Positions 43,302-52,215 of a stretch of 64,000 nucleotides of DNA are shown in pieces. This DNA is from an uncultured Pelagibacteraceae bacterium (GTDB taxonomy: Bacteria; Pseudomonadota; Alphaproteobacteria; Pelagibacterales; Pelagibacteraceae): NCBI GenBank assembly GCA_902599805.1, contig CACKGP010000001.1, positions 1 to 64,000 on the forward strand, in the 5' to 3' direction. The notes beneath the pieces were generated by a model. The model did not search any database and had not been told where the DNA came from. It worked only from the letters and a program-made list of their open reading frames with translations. Positions within the stretch are counted from its first letter, which is position 1. Every line of letters begins with the position of its first letter. The position numbers and the translations under genes were made by a program.

Positions 43302-44525
43302 ATGATTAACCTTAGTTTAAATAAAAAAATTTTATTATTTGGTTTTATATTTACATTTTTTTCAAGTTTTGGACAGAGTTTTTTTCTTGGCTTATTTAAT
43401 CCTAGTATTAGAAATGAGCTTGACATATCACATGGACAATTTGGCACAATTTATGCAATTGCTACTATTTGTTCAAGTATCGTTTTAATTTGGTTTGGAA
43501 AAAAAATTGATGAATATAAATTATTAAATTATTCAATAATTGTTATAGGTATTTTATTTTTTTCATCGGTATTTTTTTCTTTCATAAATAATATTTACGT
43601 ATTAGTTGTGGCAATTTTTCTAATGAGATTTTCTGGTCAAGGATTGATGTCACATACTTCATCTACGGCAATTTCAAGATATTTCAACAAAAGACGGGGA
43701 AGGGCGCTAAGTGGAATTTGGTTCGGACTTTCATTAGCCGAGTTTATTTTACCAGTACTAATTGTATTTTTATTAACCTTTTACTCTTGGAGAACTATAT
43801 GGCATTTTATTTCAATTATTATAATAATTGTTTTACCACTAGTTGTTTTTTATACAATTAAAAGTATTACAATTGACTCAAGAGAAGGCAAAAATATAAA
43901 AAATAAAAATTTCATTGATATAAAAAATTGGAAAAGATCTGAGGTATTAAAAGATTTTAGATTTTATATCATAGCTTTAAACATGCTAGCATTACCCTGG
44001 ATTGCTACAGGCGTATTTATTTATCAATCTTTTATAGCTGAGTCAAAATTATGGAATATTTATGTAATACCAAAATCGTTTATGATTTATTCTATAATTT
44101 CAATTTTGACTTTAATATTTTCTGGTTTTTTAGTTGATAAATTTACAAGCAGGAAACTCATTACATTTGTAAACATGCCTCTTCTTCTTGGGCTTATTAT
44201 TTTATATTTATTTGATAATCCTTTTTATGCTTATATATTCTTTGGATTGATGGGTATTTCAAATGGTTTAGCAAATGTTTTGAGCTCTTCATTATGGGCT
44301 GAAATTTATGGGGTTAGATTTCTTGGAGGAATAAGAGCACTTACGACTGCGTTAATGGTTTTTTCAACTGCTTTTGGAACAGCGCTTTTTGGCTTTTTAA
44401 TTGATAAAGGATATTCGATTGAAAATATCGCTATGATTAGCGCTTTATATGTAAGTATAACATTAATTATGTTAGTTCTTATAAAAAGTTCAATTGAACC
44501 TAAAAATATTCAACAAAAAACTTGA
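43302..44525 (+). CDS. MFS transporter
   Basis: A 407-residue major facilitator with about 12 helices. Features are the helix 1 sequence FGQSFFLGLFNPSIRNELDISHGQFGTIYA, the helix 2-3 loop (WFGKKIDEYKLL), RYFNKRRGRALSGIWFG in loop 4 (typical 'R-RG-A-G'), and FSGFLVDKFTSRKLI at the start of the C-terminal half. No substrate motif. The first ATG (43302) is used because the next in-frame start would cut helix 1; this puts it 2 bases from the divergent dehydrogenase start. Confidence 0.85.
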   Translation: MINLSLNKKILLFGFIFTFFSSFGQSFFLGLFNPSIRNELDISHGQFGTIYAIATICSSIVLIWFGKKIDEYKLLNYSIIVIGILFFSSVFFSFINNIYVLVVAIFLMRFSGQGLMSHTSSTAISRYFNKRRGRALSGIWFGLSLAEFILPVLIVFLLTFYSWRTIWHFISIIIIIVLPLVVFYTIKSITIDSREGKNIKNKNFIDIKNWKRSEVLKDFRFYIIALNMLALPWIATGVFIYQSFIAESKLWNIYVIPKSFMIYSIISILTLIFSGFLVDKFTSRKLITFVNMPLLLGLIILYLFDNPFYAYIFFGLMGISNGLANVLSSSLWAEIYGVRFLGGIRALTTALMVFSTAFGTALFGFLIDKGYSIENIAMISALYVSITLIMLVLIKSSIEPKNIQQKT

Positions 44526-44562
44526 TTTTATGAATTGTTTTTAATACTTATTGCTCAGATTT

Positions 44563-45033
44563 ATGGCACGTATCACTGTAGAAGACTGTTTAAAAAAAAT
44601 TGACAATCAATACGACTTAGTTTTATTGGCAAAAGAAAGAACTTCTCAATTAAATTCCGGAGCGGAAATGCTTGTTGAAAAGGATAATGATAAAAACACA
44701 GTTGTAGCCTTAAGAGAAATAGGAGAAGGGAAATTAAGTATTGATGAACTCAAGAAGAATGCGGTTCTAAGATTGAGAAAAGAACCTAATGAAAGTGATG
44801 AAGAAGTAATAGAGGAAGAAGTTTCAAATGATGACTTCGAAAAGGAATATAAAGGAGAAGTTTCAAAAAGTGGCGTTGCAATATTACCTTCAAAAAGAAT
44901 GAGAAAAGCCCCAATTCAAAGCACCTCCTCACCAGATGAAAAAAAAGAGCCAGAAACAACTCTTAAATTAACTGAAGAAGTAAAATCAAACACAGAAGAA
45001 GAGTCTTCGCGATCCGAAGAAGAAAAAAAATAA
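44563..45033 (+). CDS. rpoZ: RNA polymerase omega subunit with long acidic tail
   Basis: A 156-residue omega subunit. MARITVEDCLKKIDNQYDLVLLAKERTSQLNSG is the canonical N-terminus (about 60 residues with VVALREIGEGKLSIDEL), which binds the RNA polymerase beta' subunit. I start at 44563 (ATG) because the MARITVEDC beginning is conserved; an upstream TTG frame extends it wrongly. The remaining ~95 residues are a low-complexity acidic tail rich in Glu and Ser, longer than in most bacteria. In other alphaproteobacteria rpoZ precedes relA/spoT, which is not the case here. Confidence 0.93.
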   Translation: MARITVEDCLKKIDNQYDLVLLAKERTSQLNSGAEMLVEKDNDKNTVVALREIGEGKLSIDELKKNAVLRLRKEPNESDEEVIEEEVSNDDFEKEYKGEVSKSGVAILPSKRMRKAPIQSTSSPDEKKEPETTLKLTEEVKSNTEEESSRSEEEKK

Positions 45034-45048
45034 TTTATTTGATATAAT

Positions 45049-45074
45049 TCCAAAAATTTTTAAAATATTTTGGA
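45049..45074 (+). terminator. weak stem-loop after rpoZ
   Basis: TCCAAAA (45049-45055) and TTTTGGA (45068-45074) form a 7-bp stem with further A/T pairs inside. It is just before the FkbM gene. AT-rich and without a U tract, so only a weak terminator candidate. Confidence 0.25.
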
Positions 45075-45077
45075 CTT

Positions 45078-45824
45078 ATGATGAAAAATCTCAAACGGAC
45101 TGTTAAAATTAATGAAATTAAATATATTATTAAAAATGAAAATGATTTAATTCAAAAATCCCTTAATAACAACATTCAATGGAATAATAATCTTCTCTTT
45201 ATAATAGGGCAATTAATTAAAAAATTTAATTTAAAACATTTTCTAAATATTGGGTGCCACATTGGAACAGTATCTTTACCACTTTCAAAATATATCGAAA
45301 AAGTTACAGCAATTGAAGCATATCCACTCACATTTGAACATTTAGAGGAGCATATTAAAATTAATAATATAAAAAATATTCAAACTTTCAATTTAGCAAT
45401 AGGTGACGAAAATAAAAAAATTTATTTTTTAGATGACGAAAATGTTAGAATTAAAAATAATACAGGAGGTATGCACGTAATTACAGATAGTGATATATTA
45501 AATAAAAGACTTTCATCTAGTATCCATAGTAAAAAATATTCTAATCAAATGAGAAAGCTAGATGATTTAAATATTACAAATTTTGATATTTTACTAGCTG
45601 ATGTTGAAGGCAAAGAGTATGAACTTCTAAAAGGGGGAAAAAATAAAATAATAAAGTATAAACCAATTATAATTGTCGAAATATGGAATAATAATAAGAG
45701 AAATCTCGAAAGTATGCCGACATCAAGCGATGAAATAATTAACTATGTTATAAATTTAGGATATAAATTGTTAAAGCAACTTGGAGATAATTATATTTTT
45801 TTACCTAAAAATAAAACACAATAA
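45078..45824 (+). CDS. FkbM family methyltransferase
   Basis: A 248-residue SAM-dependent methyltransferase. FLNIGCHIGTVSLPLSKYIEKVTAIEAYPLTFEHLEEHI (read in pieces) holds motif I and the acidic residue of motif II that binds SAM, NIQTFNLAIGDENKKIYF is a typical FkbM strand, and DILLADVEGKEYELLKGGKNKI the 'D-EG-E---L-G' motif; IIVEIW follows. FkbM enzymes O-methylate sugars or other hydroxyls. Target not known; surface glycan genes around it suggest sugar methylation. Either of two tandem ATGs (45078 or 45081) may start it. Confidence 0.88.
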   Translation: MMKNLKRTVKINEIKYIIKNENDLIQKSLNNNIQWNNNLLFIIGQLIKKFNLKHFLNIGCHIGTVSLPLSKYIEKVTAIEAYPLTFEHLEEHIKINNIKNIQTFNLAIGDENKKIYFLDDENVRIKNNTGGMHVITDSDILNKRLSSSIHSKKYSNQMRKLDDLNITNFDILLADVEGKEYELLKGGKNKIIKYKPIIIVEIWNNNKRNLESMPTSSDEIINYVINLGYKLLKQLGDNYIFLPKNKTQ

Positions 45825-45829
45825 TTATT

Positions 45830-46822
45830 ATGAAAATAAATAGAACTGTATGTGTGGCGCCAATGATGGATTGTACTGATCGCCACGAAAGATTTTTTTT
45901 ACGATTAATAAGTAAAAATGTAATGCTTTATACAGAAATGGTTGCAACAAAATCAGCAATTCATGGAGATAGAAAAAAAATTTTAGGATTTAATAAGATT
46001 GAAAAACCTTTGGCACTTCAAGTTGGAGGTTCTAATCAAAAAGAATTAATTGAGGTATGTAAAATAGCAGAAGATATAGGTTATGATGAAATCAACATAA
46101 ATTTGGGTTGTCCTAGTAAGAAAGTTCAAAAAAATAAATTTGGAGCATGTTTAATCAAAGAACCTGAATTAGTTGCAGATTGTATAAACAGCATGGTTAA
46201 TAACTGCTCAATACCAGTAACAGCCAAAACAAGAATAGGATTTGATAGTACAGAAACATTTGAATATCTAAATTCTTTTGTTAACAAAATTTCTGAAGCT
46301 GGATGTAAAACAATAATATTACATGCTAGAAGAGCAATATTAAAAGGCCTTACACCAAAGGAAAATTTGAAAATACCTAAATTAAATTATCCCATGGTTT
46401 ACGAAATTAAAAGAAACAATAAAGAATTGGAAATAATTTTAAACGGAGGAATTACTAATTCAGACCAAATTATTGAGCATCTAGATAAATGTGATGGTGT
46501 AATGATTGGAAGGGCAATTTATCAGAATCCATATTTCTTGGCTGATATTGAAAAAAAAATATTTAATAATACCAACATCCCAACAAGATCCGAAATAGCA
46601 GAAAAGTTGGTTCAGTATGTAAAAGATGAAGTAAAAAAAGGCACGAGAGTAAACCAAATAATGCGACATACAGTCGGATTATACCATGGTCAGAGTGGAG
46701 CAAATAAATGGAAGAGATATTTAAGTGACAACATGATGGCGCGAGACTCAGATTTTCAAAAAGTACATCATATAATGACAATTGCTCAGAATAATGAAAA
46801 AGCTAATCAAATAACTCAATGA
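45830..46822 (+). CDS. dusA: tRNA-dihydrouridine synthase A
   Basis: A 330-residue FMN-dependent TIM barrel. VAPMMDCTDRHERFFLRLIS and LYTEMVATKSAIHGDR are DusA-specific starts, LQVGGSNQKEL, INLGCPSKKVQKNKFGACLI with the catalytic Cys (CLIKEP region), VTAKTRIGFDS, ILHARRAILKGLTPKEN and IILNGGITNSDQI complete the set. It reduces uridine 20/20a in the D loop of tRNA. Its last four bases overlap the next gene (ATGA). Confidence 0.96.
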   Translation: MKINRTVCVAPMMDCTDRHERFFLRLISKNVMLYTEMVATKSAIHGDRKKILGFNKIEKPLALQVGGSNQKELIEVCKIAEDIGYDEININLGCPSKKVQKNKFGACLIKEPELVADCINSMVNNCSIPVTAKTRIGFDSTETFEYLNSFVNKISEAGCKTIILHARRAILKGLTPKENLKIPKLNYPMVYEIKRNNKELEIILNGGITNSDQIIEHLDKCDGVMIGRAIYQNPYFLADIEKKIFNNTNIPTRSEIAEKLVQYVKDEVKKGTRVNQIMRHTVGLYHGQSGANKWKRYLSDNMMARDSDFQKVHHIMTIAQNNEKANQITQ

Positions 46823-47649
46823 TTGAAACTTTTGGATCTGATCAAATAATATTTTTATTAATTGTGATGGCAATAACTGCGACGGTTGCCGGTTTTTTCG
46901 CAGGTTTTTTTGGGATCGGTGGAGGCATTATAACTGTACCATGTCTTTTTTATATTTTTAGTTCTATAGGTATTGATAAATCCTTTATAATGCATTTGTC
47001 TGTAGGAACTTCCTTTGCAATAATTATCCCTACAGCCATGATGTCTGTTTATACACATTACAAACATAAAGCAGTTGATTTAAATATTTTAAAAACTTAT
47101 GGAATATTTGTCGTAATTGGTGTTGTTATTGGTGCATTTTCCGCTGCTTTAATGAATACAAAATCATTAGTACTTTTCTTTAGCTTAATTATTTATATTC
47201 TCGCACTAAATTTAATTTTCTTAAAAGATAAAACAAAATTTAAAATAAAATTTAATTTATTTCAAAGATCTTCTTTTGGTTTTGTAGTGGGGTTTATATC
47301 CTCTTTAATGGGTATTGGAGGAGCAATTATGAATGTTCCTATTTTAAAATTCGTTGGATACACTATTAATAAGGCAATAGGAACGGCTGCATCAATTGGT
47401 TTTTTAATATCAATATTTGGTACAATCGGATTTTTAACTACAGGAATAATCATCCAAAAAGACATACCTTTAAGCACAGGTTTTATAAACATTCCTGCTT
47501 TTTTAATATTCATACCAATTACAATTTTAATGGCAAAAATTGGAGCAAATACAGTACATAAAATGAAAAAAGAAATAATAGCAAAACTCTTCGGTTTTTT
47601 CTTAATAGTTATAGCCAGTAGATTTTTATATGAATATTTTAAATTTTAA
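46819..47649 (+). CDS. TauE/SafE family membrane transporter
   Basis: A 276-residue membrane protein with about eight helices. The duplicated family motif is clear: GFFAGFFGIGGGIITVPCLFYIF in the first half (near residue 27) and GFISSLMGIGGAIMNVPILKFVG in the second (near residue 158). TauE/SafE proteins move anions such as sulfite, sulfoacetate or other small organic acids. Substrate cannot be read from sequence. It overlaps dusA by 4 bases and the convergent phosphohexomutase gene by 4. Confidence 0.93.
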   Translation: MIETFGSDQIIFLLIVMAITATVAGFFAGFFGIGGGIITVPCLFYIFSSIGIDKSFIMHLSVGTSFAIIIPTAMMSVYTHYKHKAVDLNILKTYGIFVVIGVVIGAFSAALMNTKSLVLFFSLIIYILALNLIFLKDKTKFKIKFNLFQRSSFGFVVGFISSLMGIGGAIMNVPILKFVGYTINKAIGTAASIGFLISIFGTIGFLTTGIIIQKDIPLSTGFINIPAFLIFIPITILMAKIGANTVHKMKKEIIAKLFGFFLIVIASRFLYEYFKF

Positions 47650-49088
47650 ATTTTCTGGTCGTACGCACCAATTTTATTTGTTTTTTTCAGAAGGTTATCT
47701 ATAAAATCGAAAATATTCTTTTTCCTTTTTTCTGAAGAAGGGCTTTCGACGACTACAACTAATGATGGTTTGTTAGAGGATGCTCGTATTAAGCCCCATG
47801 ATCCGTCATCTAAAGTAAATCTGATACCGTTTACAGTTAAAATTTCAGATATATTTTGGTTATCAATTTTAATTTTATTGCTTTTAATTTCCTTGATCCA
47901 TTTAACTATTTGATCAACAACTTGATATTTATTTTCATCTTTACAAAAAGGAGCCATTGTCGGTGACTGAAAGGTTTTTGGTAATTCTCTAATAATTTCG
48001 CTAATTTTTTTTTCTTTTATATCGATTAAATGACAGATTTGGATTGCTGAATTTATTCCATCATCGTAACCATAACCTAAAGGTTTATTAAAAAAGAAAT
48101 GACCACTTTTTTCAAAACCAGCTAGCGCATTTTCTAAATGTACTTTCCTCTTAATATGGGAATGACCAGTTTTCCAATAAATTGTTTTACATTTATTTTT
48201 TTTTAAAACTTTATCTCTAGAGTAAAGACCTGTAGATTTAACATCTACAATAAATTTTGAATTTTTATATTTATCCGATAAATTTCTTGCAATAAGTAAA
48301 CCTACTTTATCTGAAAAAATTTCGTTTCCTTCATTATCAATTACTCCGCATCTATCTCCATCACCATCGAAACCAAACCCAATATCTGCATTATTTTCTT
48401 TAACCACTTTAGCTATAGCATGAAGCATATTTAAGTCCTCTGGGTTAGGATTATATTTTGGAAAAGACCAATCCAAATTACAATCCAATTCAATTACCTC
48501 ACACCCAATTCCTTTCAAAATTTGTGGAGCAAAAATACCTGCAGTCCCATTACCACATGCAACAACAGCTTTAATTTTTTTTGAAACCTTATTTTTTTTA
48601 ATTAAATCATTTATATAAATTTGCTTAAAATCTTTTATTTTTTTCAACTTACCCTTACCTACAACAAACTGTTTTTTTAAAGTTAAGCTCTTTAATTCTG
48701 TCATTTCATCTGGTGCATGAGTTAAGCCTTTTTTAATTCCCATTTTTACACCAGTCCATCCATTTTCATTATGACTAGCTGTAACTATTGCTATTGCATC
48801 TGATTTCAAATTAAATTGTGCGAAATAAACCATCGGAGATAATGATAGTCCCACATCTTCAACATAACATCCTGTTGAAGTTAACCCCTCAATAAGAGCC
48901 TGTTTAATTTTTTCACTGTATGATCTATAATCTTGACCAACTATTATTCTTGGATTTGTTTTTTTAGTATTTTTAATTACCTGAGATCCGAAACCTTTTC
49001 CTAGATCTTTCATTCCATCAATATCGATATCTTTTTGAAATAACCACCTAGCATCGTATTCTCTGAAACCGTTTGGATTAATTTTCAT
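47646..49088 (-). CDS. manB: phosphomannomutase/phosphoglucomutase
   Basis: A 480-residue alpha-D-phosphohexomutase. The four-domain pattern is seen: FREYDARWLF at the N-terminus, the phosphoserine loop AIVTASHNENGWTGVKMG (near residue 105), the magnesium loop DIGFGFDGDGDRCGVIDNEG (near 245), and the sugar loop (ENALAGFEKSGHFFF), with RASSNKPSLVVVVES binding phosphate. It interconverts sugar 6- and 1-phosphates (mannose, glucose, perhaps glucosamine), feeding nucleotide sugar synthesis. The AlgC-like motifs suggest dual mannose/glucose use. Promoter would be in the 182-base gap shared with nrdA. Confidence 0.93.
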   Translation of the reverse strand: MKINPNGFREYDARWLFQKDIDIDGMKDLGKGFGSQVIKNTKKTNPRIIVGQDYRSYSEKIKQALIEGLTSTGCYVEDVGLSLSPMVYFAQFNLKSDAIAIVTASHNENGWTGVKMGIKKGLTHAPDEMTELKSLTLKKQFVVGKGKLKKIKDFKQIYINDLIKKNKVSKKIKAVVACGNGTAGIFAPQILKGIGCEVIELDCNLDWSFPKYNPNPEDLNMLHAIAKVVKENNADIGFGFDGDGDRCGVIDNEGNEIFSDKVGLLIARNLSDKYKNSKFIVDVKSTGLYSRDKVLKKNKCKTIYWKTGHSHIKRKVHLENALAGFEKSGHFFFNKPLGYGYDDGINSAIQICHLIDIKEKKISEIIRELPKTFQSPTMAPFCKDENKYQVVDQIVKWIKEIKSNKIKIDNQNISEILTVNGIRFTLDDGSWGLIRASSNKPSLVVVVESPSSEKRKKNIFDFIDNLLKKTNKIGAYDQKI

Positions 49089-49149
49089 TAACTATAAATA
49101 CTATTGAAATGGGGCTTTTTTTATAAATTTTTATTAACAAATTTTACAC

Positions 49150-49178
49150 TTGCAAAATAAATTGAATGTTCTTATAAT
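49150..49178 (+). promoter_or_regulatory. sigma-70 promoter of nrdAB
   Basis: TTGCAA (49150-49155), 17 bases, then a perfect TATAAT (49173-49178), giving a start of transcription near 49185. This lies just upstream of the two NrdR-like boxes and 93 bases before the nrdA ATG. Confidence 0.65.
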
Positions 49179-49191
49179 GTTCTATTGATTT

Positions 49192-49238
49192 TACTCCTAT
49201 ATGGTGTATTAGATTAAAAGCAACACAATATATAGTTG
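49192..49238 (+). promoter_or_regulatory. two NrdR-like boxes, 31 bp apart
   Basis: The box at 49223-49238 (ACACAATATATAGTTG) matches the known NrdR consensus acaCwATATaTwGtgt at most positions. A weaker site, 49192-49207, keeps the right half (TATATGGTGT). Their starts are 31 bp apart, the usual spacing of tandem NrdR boxes (three DNA turns). They lie just downstream of the promoter, so NrdR binding would repress nrdAB. The nrdR gene is not in this window. Confidence 0.75.
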
Positions 49239-49270
49239 TTTTGCTCTAAAAGTCAAATAACAAGGATATT

Positions 49271-51220
49271 ATGAATAAAAATGTGTCTCTGGCAATTGAA
49301 AAAGCTGTCTCGAACCTAGAGAGAATTGAGAAAAGTAATCTTAAGGAACTAAATAATAAAAAACCAGATTTATTTTCTTTAAACGATCAAACAGAATTAT
49401 TTCAGAATGAAAAGGGTATAACAATTAAAATAGATAGATCTAGAGATAAAAATTTAACTGATTTTGGAAGAGCCACTCTTAGCGACAGATATTTGGGACA
49501 AGATGAGTCTTACCAAGATCTATTTGCGAGAGTTGCAAGTACTTATGCTGATGACAATCTACACGCACAAAGACTTTATAATTACATTAGCAACCTATGG
49601 TTTATGCCAGCCACGCCAGTATTGTCTAACGGTGGAACCGAAAGAGGCTTACCAATATCTTGTTTTTTGAATGAAGCGGGAGATAGTTTAGAAGGTATAT
49701 TAGGACTTTGGAGTGAAAATGTTTGGTTAGCTGCAAGAGGCGGCGGTATAGGAAGTTATTGGGGCAACCTAAGATCAATAGGTGAAAAAATTGGAAAGGT
49801 TGGAAAGACCTCTGGGATTATTCCTTTTATTAAAGTGATGGATTCTCTTACACTCGCAATTAGCCAAGGGTCATTAAGAAGAGGTTCTGCAGCATGTTAC
49901 TTACCAATTGATCATCCTGAAATTGAAGAGTTTATTGAAATGAGAAGACCAACGGGTGGGGATACAAATAGACGGTCTCTAAATTTACACCATGGTGTTT
50001 TAGTTTCAGATGCATTTATGAGGGCTGTAGAAACTAATAGCCAATGGGCACTACGTAGTCCCAAAGACGGCTCTATTCAATCATCTCTTTCTGCAAGAAA
50101 CTTATGGATAAGATTACTTACAGCTAGAGTTGAAACAGGAGAACCATATATTGTTTATATTGATACTGTAAATCGCCAAATACCCCAACACCACAAATTA
50201 GCAGGCTTAACAGTTAAGACATCTAACCTTTGTAGCGAAATTACGCTTCCAACCGGCAAGGACAGAGATGGAAAAGAAAGAACAGCAGTTTGTTGTTTAT
50301 CGTCCTTAAATGTAGAAAAATATGATGAATGGAAAGACGATAAAAATTTTGTAGAAGATGTTATGAGGTTTTTAGATAATGTTCTCGAAGATTTTATAAA
50401 CAAAGCCCCAGATAGTTTTGCAAATGCAAAATACGCAGCAGCAAGAGAAAGAAGCGTGGGTCTAGGAGTGATGGGTTTACATTCATTCTTTCAAAAAAAA
50501 GGTATTCCTTTTGGATCTGTGATGAGCAAAGTTTGGAACAAAAAAATATTTAAAAATATAGATGACAAAGTTAATAAAGCATCAAAAGATTTAGCAGAGG
50601 AAAGAGGTGCATGTCCTGATGCTGAAGAGTTTGGAATTAAAGAAAGATTTTCAAATAAGACTGCAATTGCACCAACAGCATCTATATCTATAATTTGTGG
50701 TGGTGCTTCACCTGGTATAGAACCTATTGCTGCAAATAGTTACACTCACAAAACATTGTCTGGTTCATACAACGTTAGGAATAAATATTTAACTGAGGTT
50801 TTAGAAAAATATAATAAAAATACCGATGAAATTTGGTCAAGTATTACCACTAACCAAGGTTCGGTATCTCATTTAGATTTTTTAACAAAAGAGGAAAAAG
50901 AAACCTTTAAAACAGCTTTTGAAATTGATCAAAGATGGATTGTAGAACTAGGTGCAGATAGAACACCACATGTTTCACAAGCACAATCAGTTAACGTTTT
51001 TGTTCCAGCTGATGTGCACAAAAAAGATCTTCACCAACTTCATTTTCAAGCGTGGAAAAAAGGACTTAAAAGCCTGTATTATTGCAGATCTAAATCTATA
51101 CAAAGAGCAGAAAATATTAATTCAGGTTCATCAACAGATGTGACAAAGAATGTTTATTCAAATAAAAAAGAATCAGATAATGAGGAGAACAAATATGAGG
51201 AGTGTTTATCATGTCAGTAA
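49271..51220 (+). CDS. nrdA: class Ia ribonucleotide reductase, large subunit (no ATP cone)
   Basis: A 649-residue catalytic subunit that makes deoxyribonucleoside diphosphates. Active site: LPISCFL (Cys near 128), SNLCSEI (Asn, radical Cys, Glu near 318-323), AVCCLSSLN (second redox Cys near 341), SLYYCRS (the radical-transfer Tyr pair near the end) and the C-terminal CLSC pair (645-648) that takes electrons from thioredoxin or glutaredoxin. The first 60 residues do not show the ATP-cone sequence of E. coli NrdA, and the protein is about 110 residues shorter, so dATP shut-off at that site is probably absent. It overlaps nrdB by 10 bases. Confidence 0.95.
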   Translation: MNKNVSLAIEKAVSNLERIEKSNLKELNNKKPDLFSLNDQTELFQNEKGITIKIDRSRDKNLTDFGRATLSDRYLGQDESYQDLFARVASTYADDNLHAQRLYNYISNLWFMPATPVLSNGGTERGLPISCFLNEAGDSLEGILGLWSENVWLAARGGGIGSYWGNLRSIGEKIGKVGKTSGIIPFIKVMDSLTLAISQGSLRRGSAACYLPIDHPEIEEFIEMRRPTGGDTNRRSLNLHHGVLVSDAFMRAVETNSQWALRSPKDGSIQSSLSARNLWIRLLTARVETGEPYIVYIDTVNRQIPQHHKLAGLTVKTSNLCSEITLPTGKDRDGKERTAVCCLSSLNVEKYDEWKDDKNFVEDVMRFLDNVLEDFINKAPDSFANAKYAAARERSVGLGVMGLHSFFQKKGIPFGSVMSKVWNKKIFKNIDDKVNKASKDLAEERGACPDAEEFGIKERFSNKTAIAPTASISIICGGASPGIEPIAANSYTHKTLSGSYNVRNKYLTEVLEKYNKNTDEIWSSITTNQGSVSHLDFLTKEEKETFKTAFEIDQRWIVELGADRTPHVSQAQSVNVFVPADVHKKDLHQLHFQAWKKGLKSLYYCRSKSIQRAENINSGSSTDVTKNVYSNKKESDNEENKYEECLSCQ

Positions 51221-52212
51221 TTAAACTAAAAAAAGATCAAGAAGTTTTTAAGGGCGGGCTATTAGTAGAAAATCCAGTATACAAACCATTTAGATATCCA
51301 TGGTGCTATGATGCATGGCTTACACAACAAAGAATACACTGGTTACCAGAAGAAGTACCACTAGGTGACGATGTAAGAGATTGGCAAAAAAACCTATCTC
51401 AAGAAGAAAAAAACTTATTAACTCAAATTTTTAGATTTTTTACTCAAGCTGATGTAGAGGTGAACAATTGTTATTTGAGACATTACACAACGGTTTTTAA
51501 ACCAACAGAGGTTTTGATGATGATGACTGCATTTGCAGCAATGGAAACAGTGCATATTGCAGCTTATTCCCACTTATTAGATACAATTGGTATGCCAGAG
51601 TCTGAATATTCAGCATTTATGAAATATAAAGAGATGAAAGATAAGTATGATTACATGCAAGGTTTTAATGTAAATTCAAAAGCTGACATTGCTAAAACTG
51701 TTGCTGTATTTAGTGCTTTCACAGAAGGACTTCAACTTTTTGCAAGTTTTGCAATCTTATTAAACTTTCCAAGGCACAATAAAATGAAAGGAATGGGTCA
51801 AATCGTTACTTGGTCAGTCAGAGACGAAACTCTCCACTGCAACTCTATGATAAGACTATTTAGAGCTTTCATTAAGGAAAATCCGGAGATATGGACTGAA
51901 AAATTACAAAATGATCTTTACGATGCTTGTAAAACTATTATTGCCCACGAGGATGCTTTCATAGATCTAGCTTTCAAGATGGGCCCAATACAAGGTTTAA
52001 CAGCTGATCAAGTTAAAAAATATATTAGATGGATAGGGGACAGAAGACTTATCCAGCTCGGTTTACAACCAATTTACAAAGTTAAAGAAAACCCACTTAC
52101 TTGGTTAGACACAATGCTTAATGCTGTTGAGCACATGAACTTTTTTGAAGGTAGAGCAACCGAATATTCTAAGGCGTCGACAAAAGGTTCTTGGGCAGAA
52201 GCATTTTCTTAA
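51211..52212 (+). CDS. nrdB: class Ia ribonucleotide reductase, small subunit
   Basis: A 333-residue ferritin-like radical protein. Diiron ligands are visible: QADVEVN, AMETVHIAAYSHLL (E-x2-H, and the radical Tyr four residues after the His as in E. coli NrdB), FTEGLQLF and RDETLHC (E-x2-H). So the radical is of the tyrosyl type (class Ia, possibly with manganese). I start at the ATG at 51211, preceded by AGGAG at 51198-51202, rather than at the in-frame GTG at 51202. No ATP cone is present at the N-terminus. No nrdI or nrdH is adjacent, against class Ib. Confidence 0.96.
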   Translation: MSVIKLKKDQEVFKGGLLVENPVYKPFRYPWCYDAWLTQQRIHWLPEEVPLGDDVRDWQKNLSQEEKNLLTQIFRFFTQADVEVNNCYLRHYTTVFKPTEVLMMMTAFAAMETVHIAAYSHLLDTIGMPESEYSAFMKYKEMKDKYDYMQGFNVNSKADIAKTVAVFSAFTEGLQLFASFAILLNFPRHNKMKGMGQIVTWSVRDETLHCNSMIRLFRAFIKENPEIWTEKLQNDLYDACKTIIAHEDAFIDLAFKMGPIQGLTADQVKKYIRWIGDRRLIQLGLQPIYKVKENPLTWLDTMLNAVEHMNFFEGRATEYSKASTKGSWAEAFS

Positions 52213-52215
52213 TCA

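Noticed and set aside
46481-46781. Antisense frames within dusA and other core genes
   Set aside because: They lack ribosome sites and family motifs and lie wholly inside well-identified genes.
49089-49149. An RNA switch in the gap between the phosphohexomutase gene and nrdA
   Set aside because: The gap is explained by a promoter and NrdR boxes; no stable hairpin or known riboswitch core was recognised.
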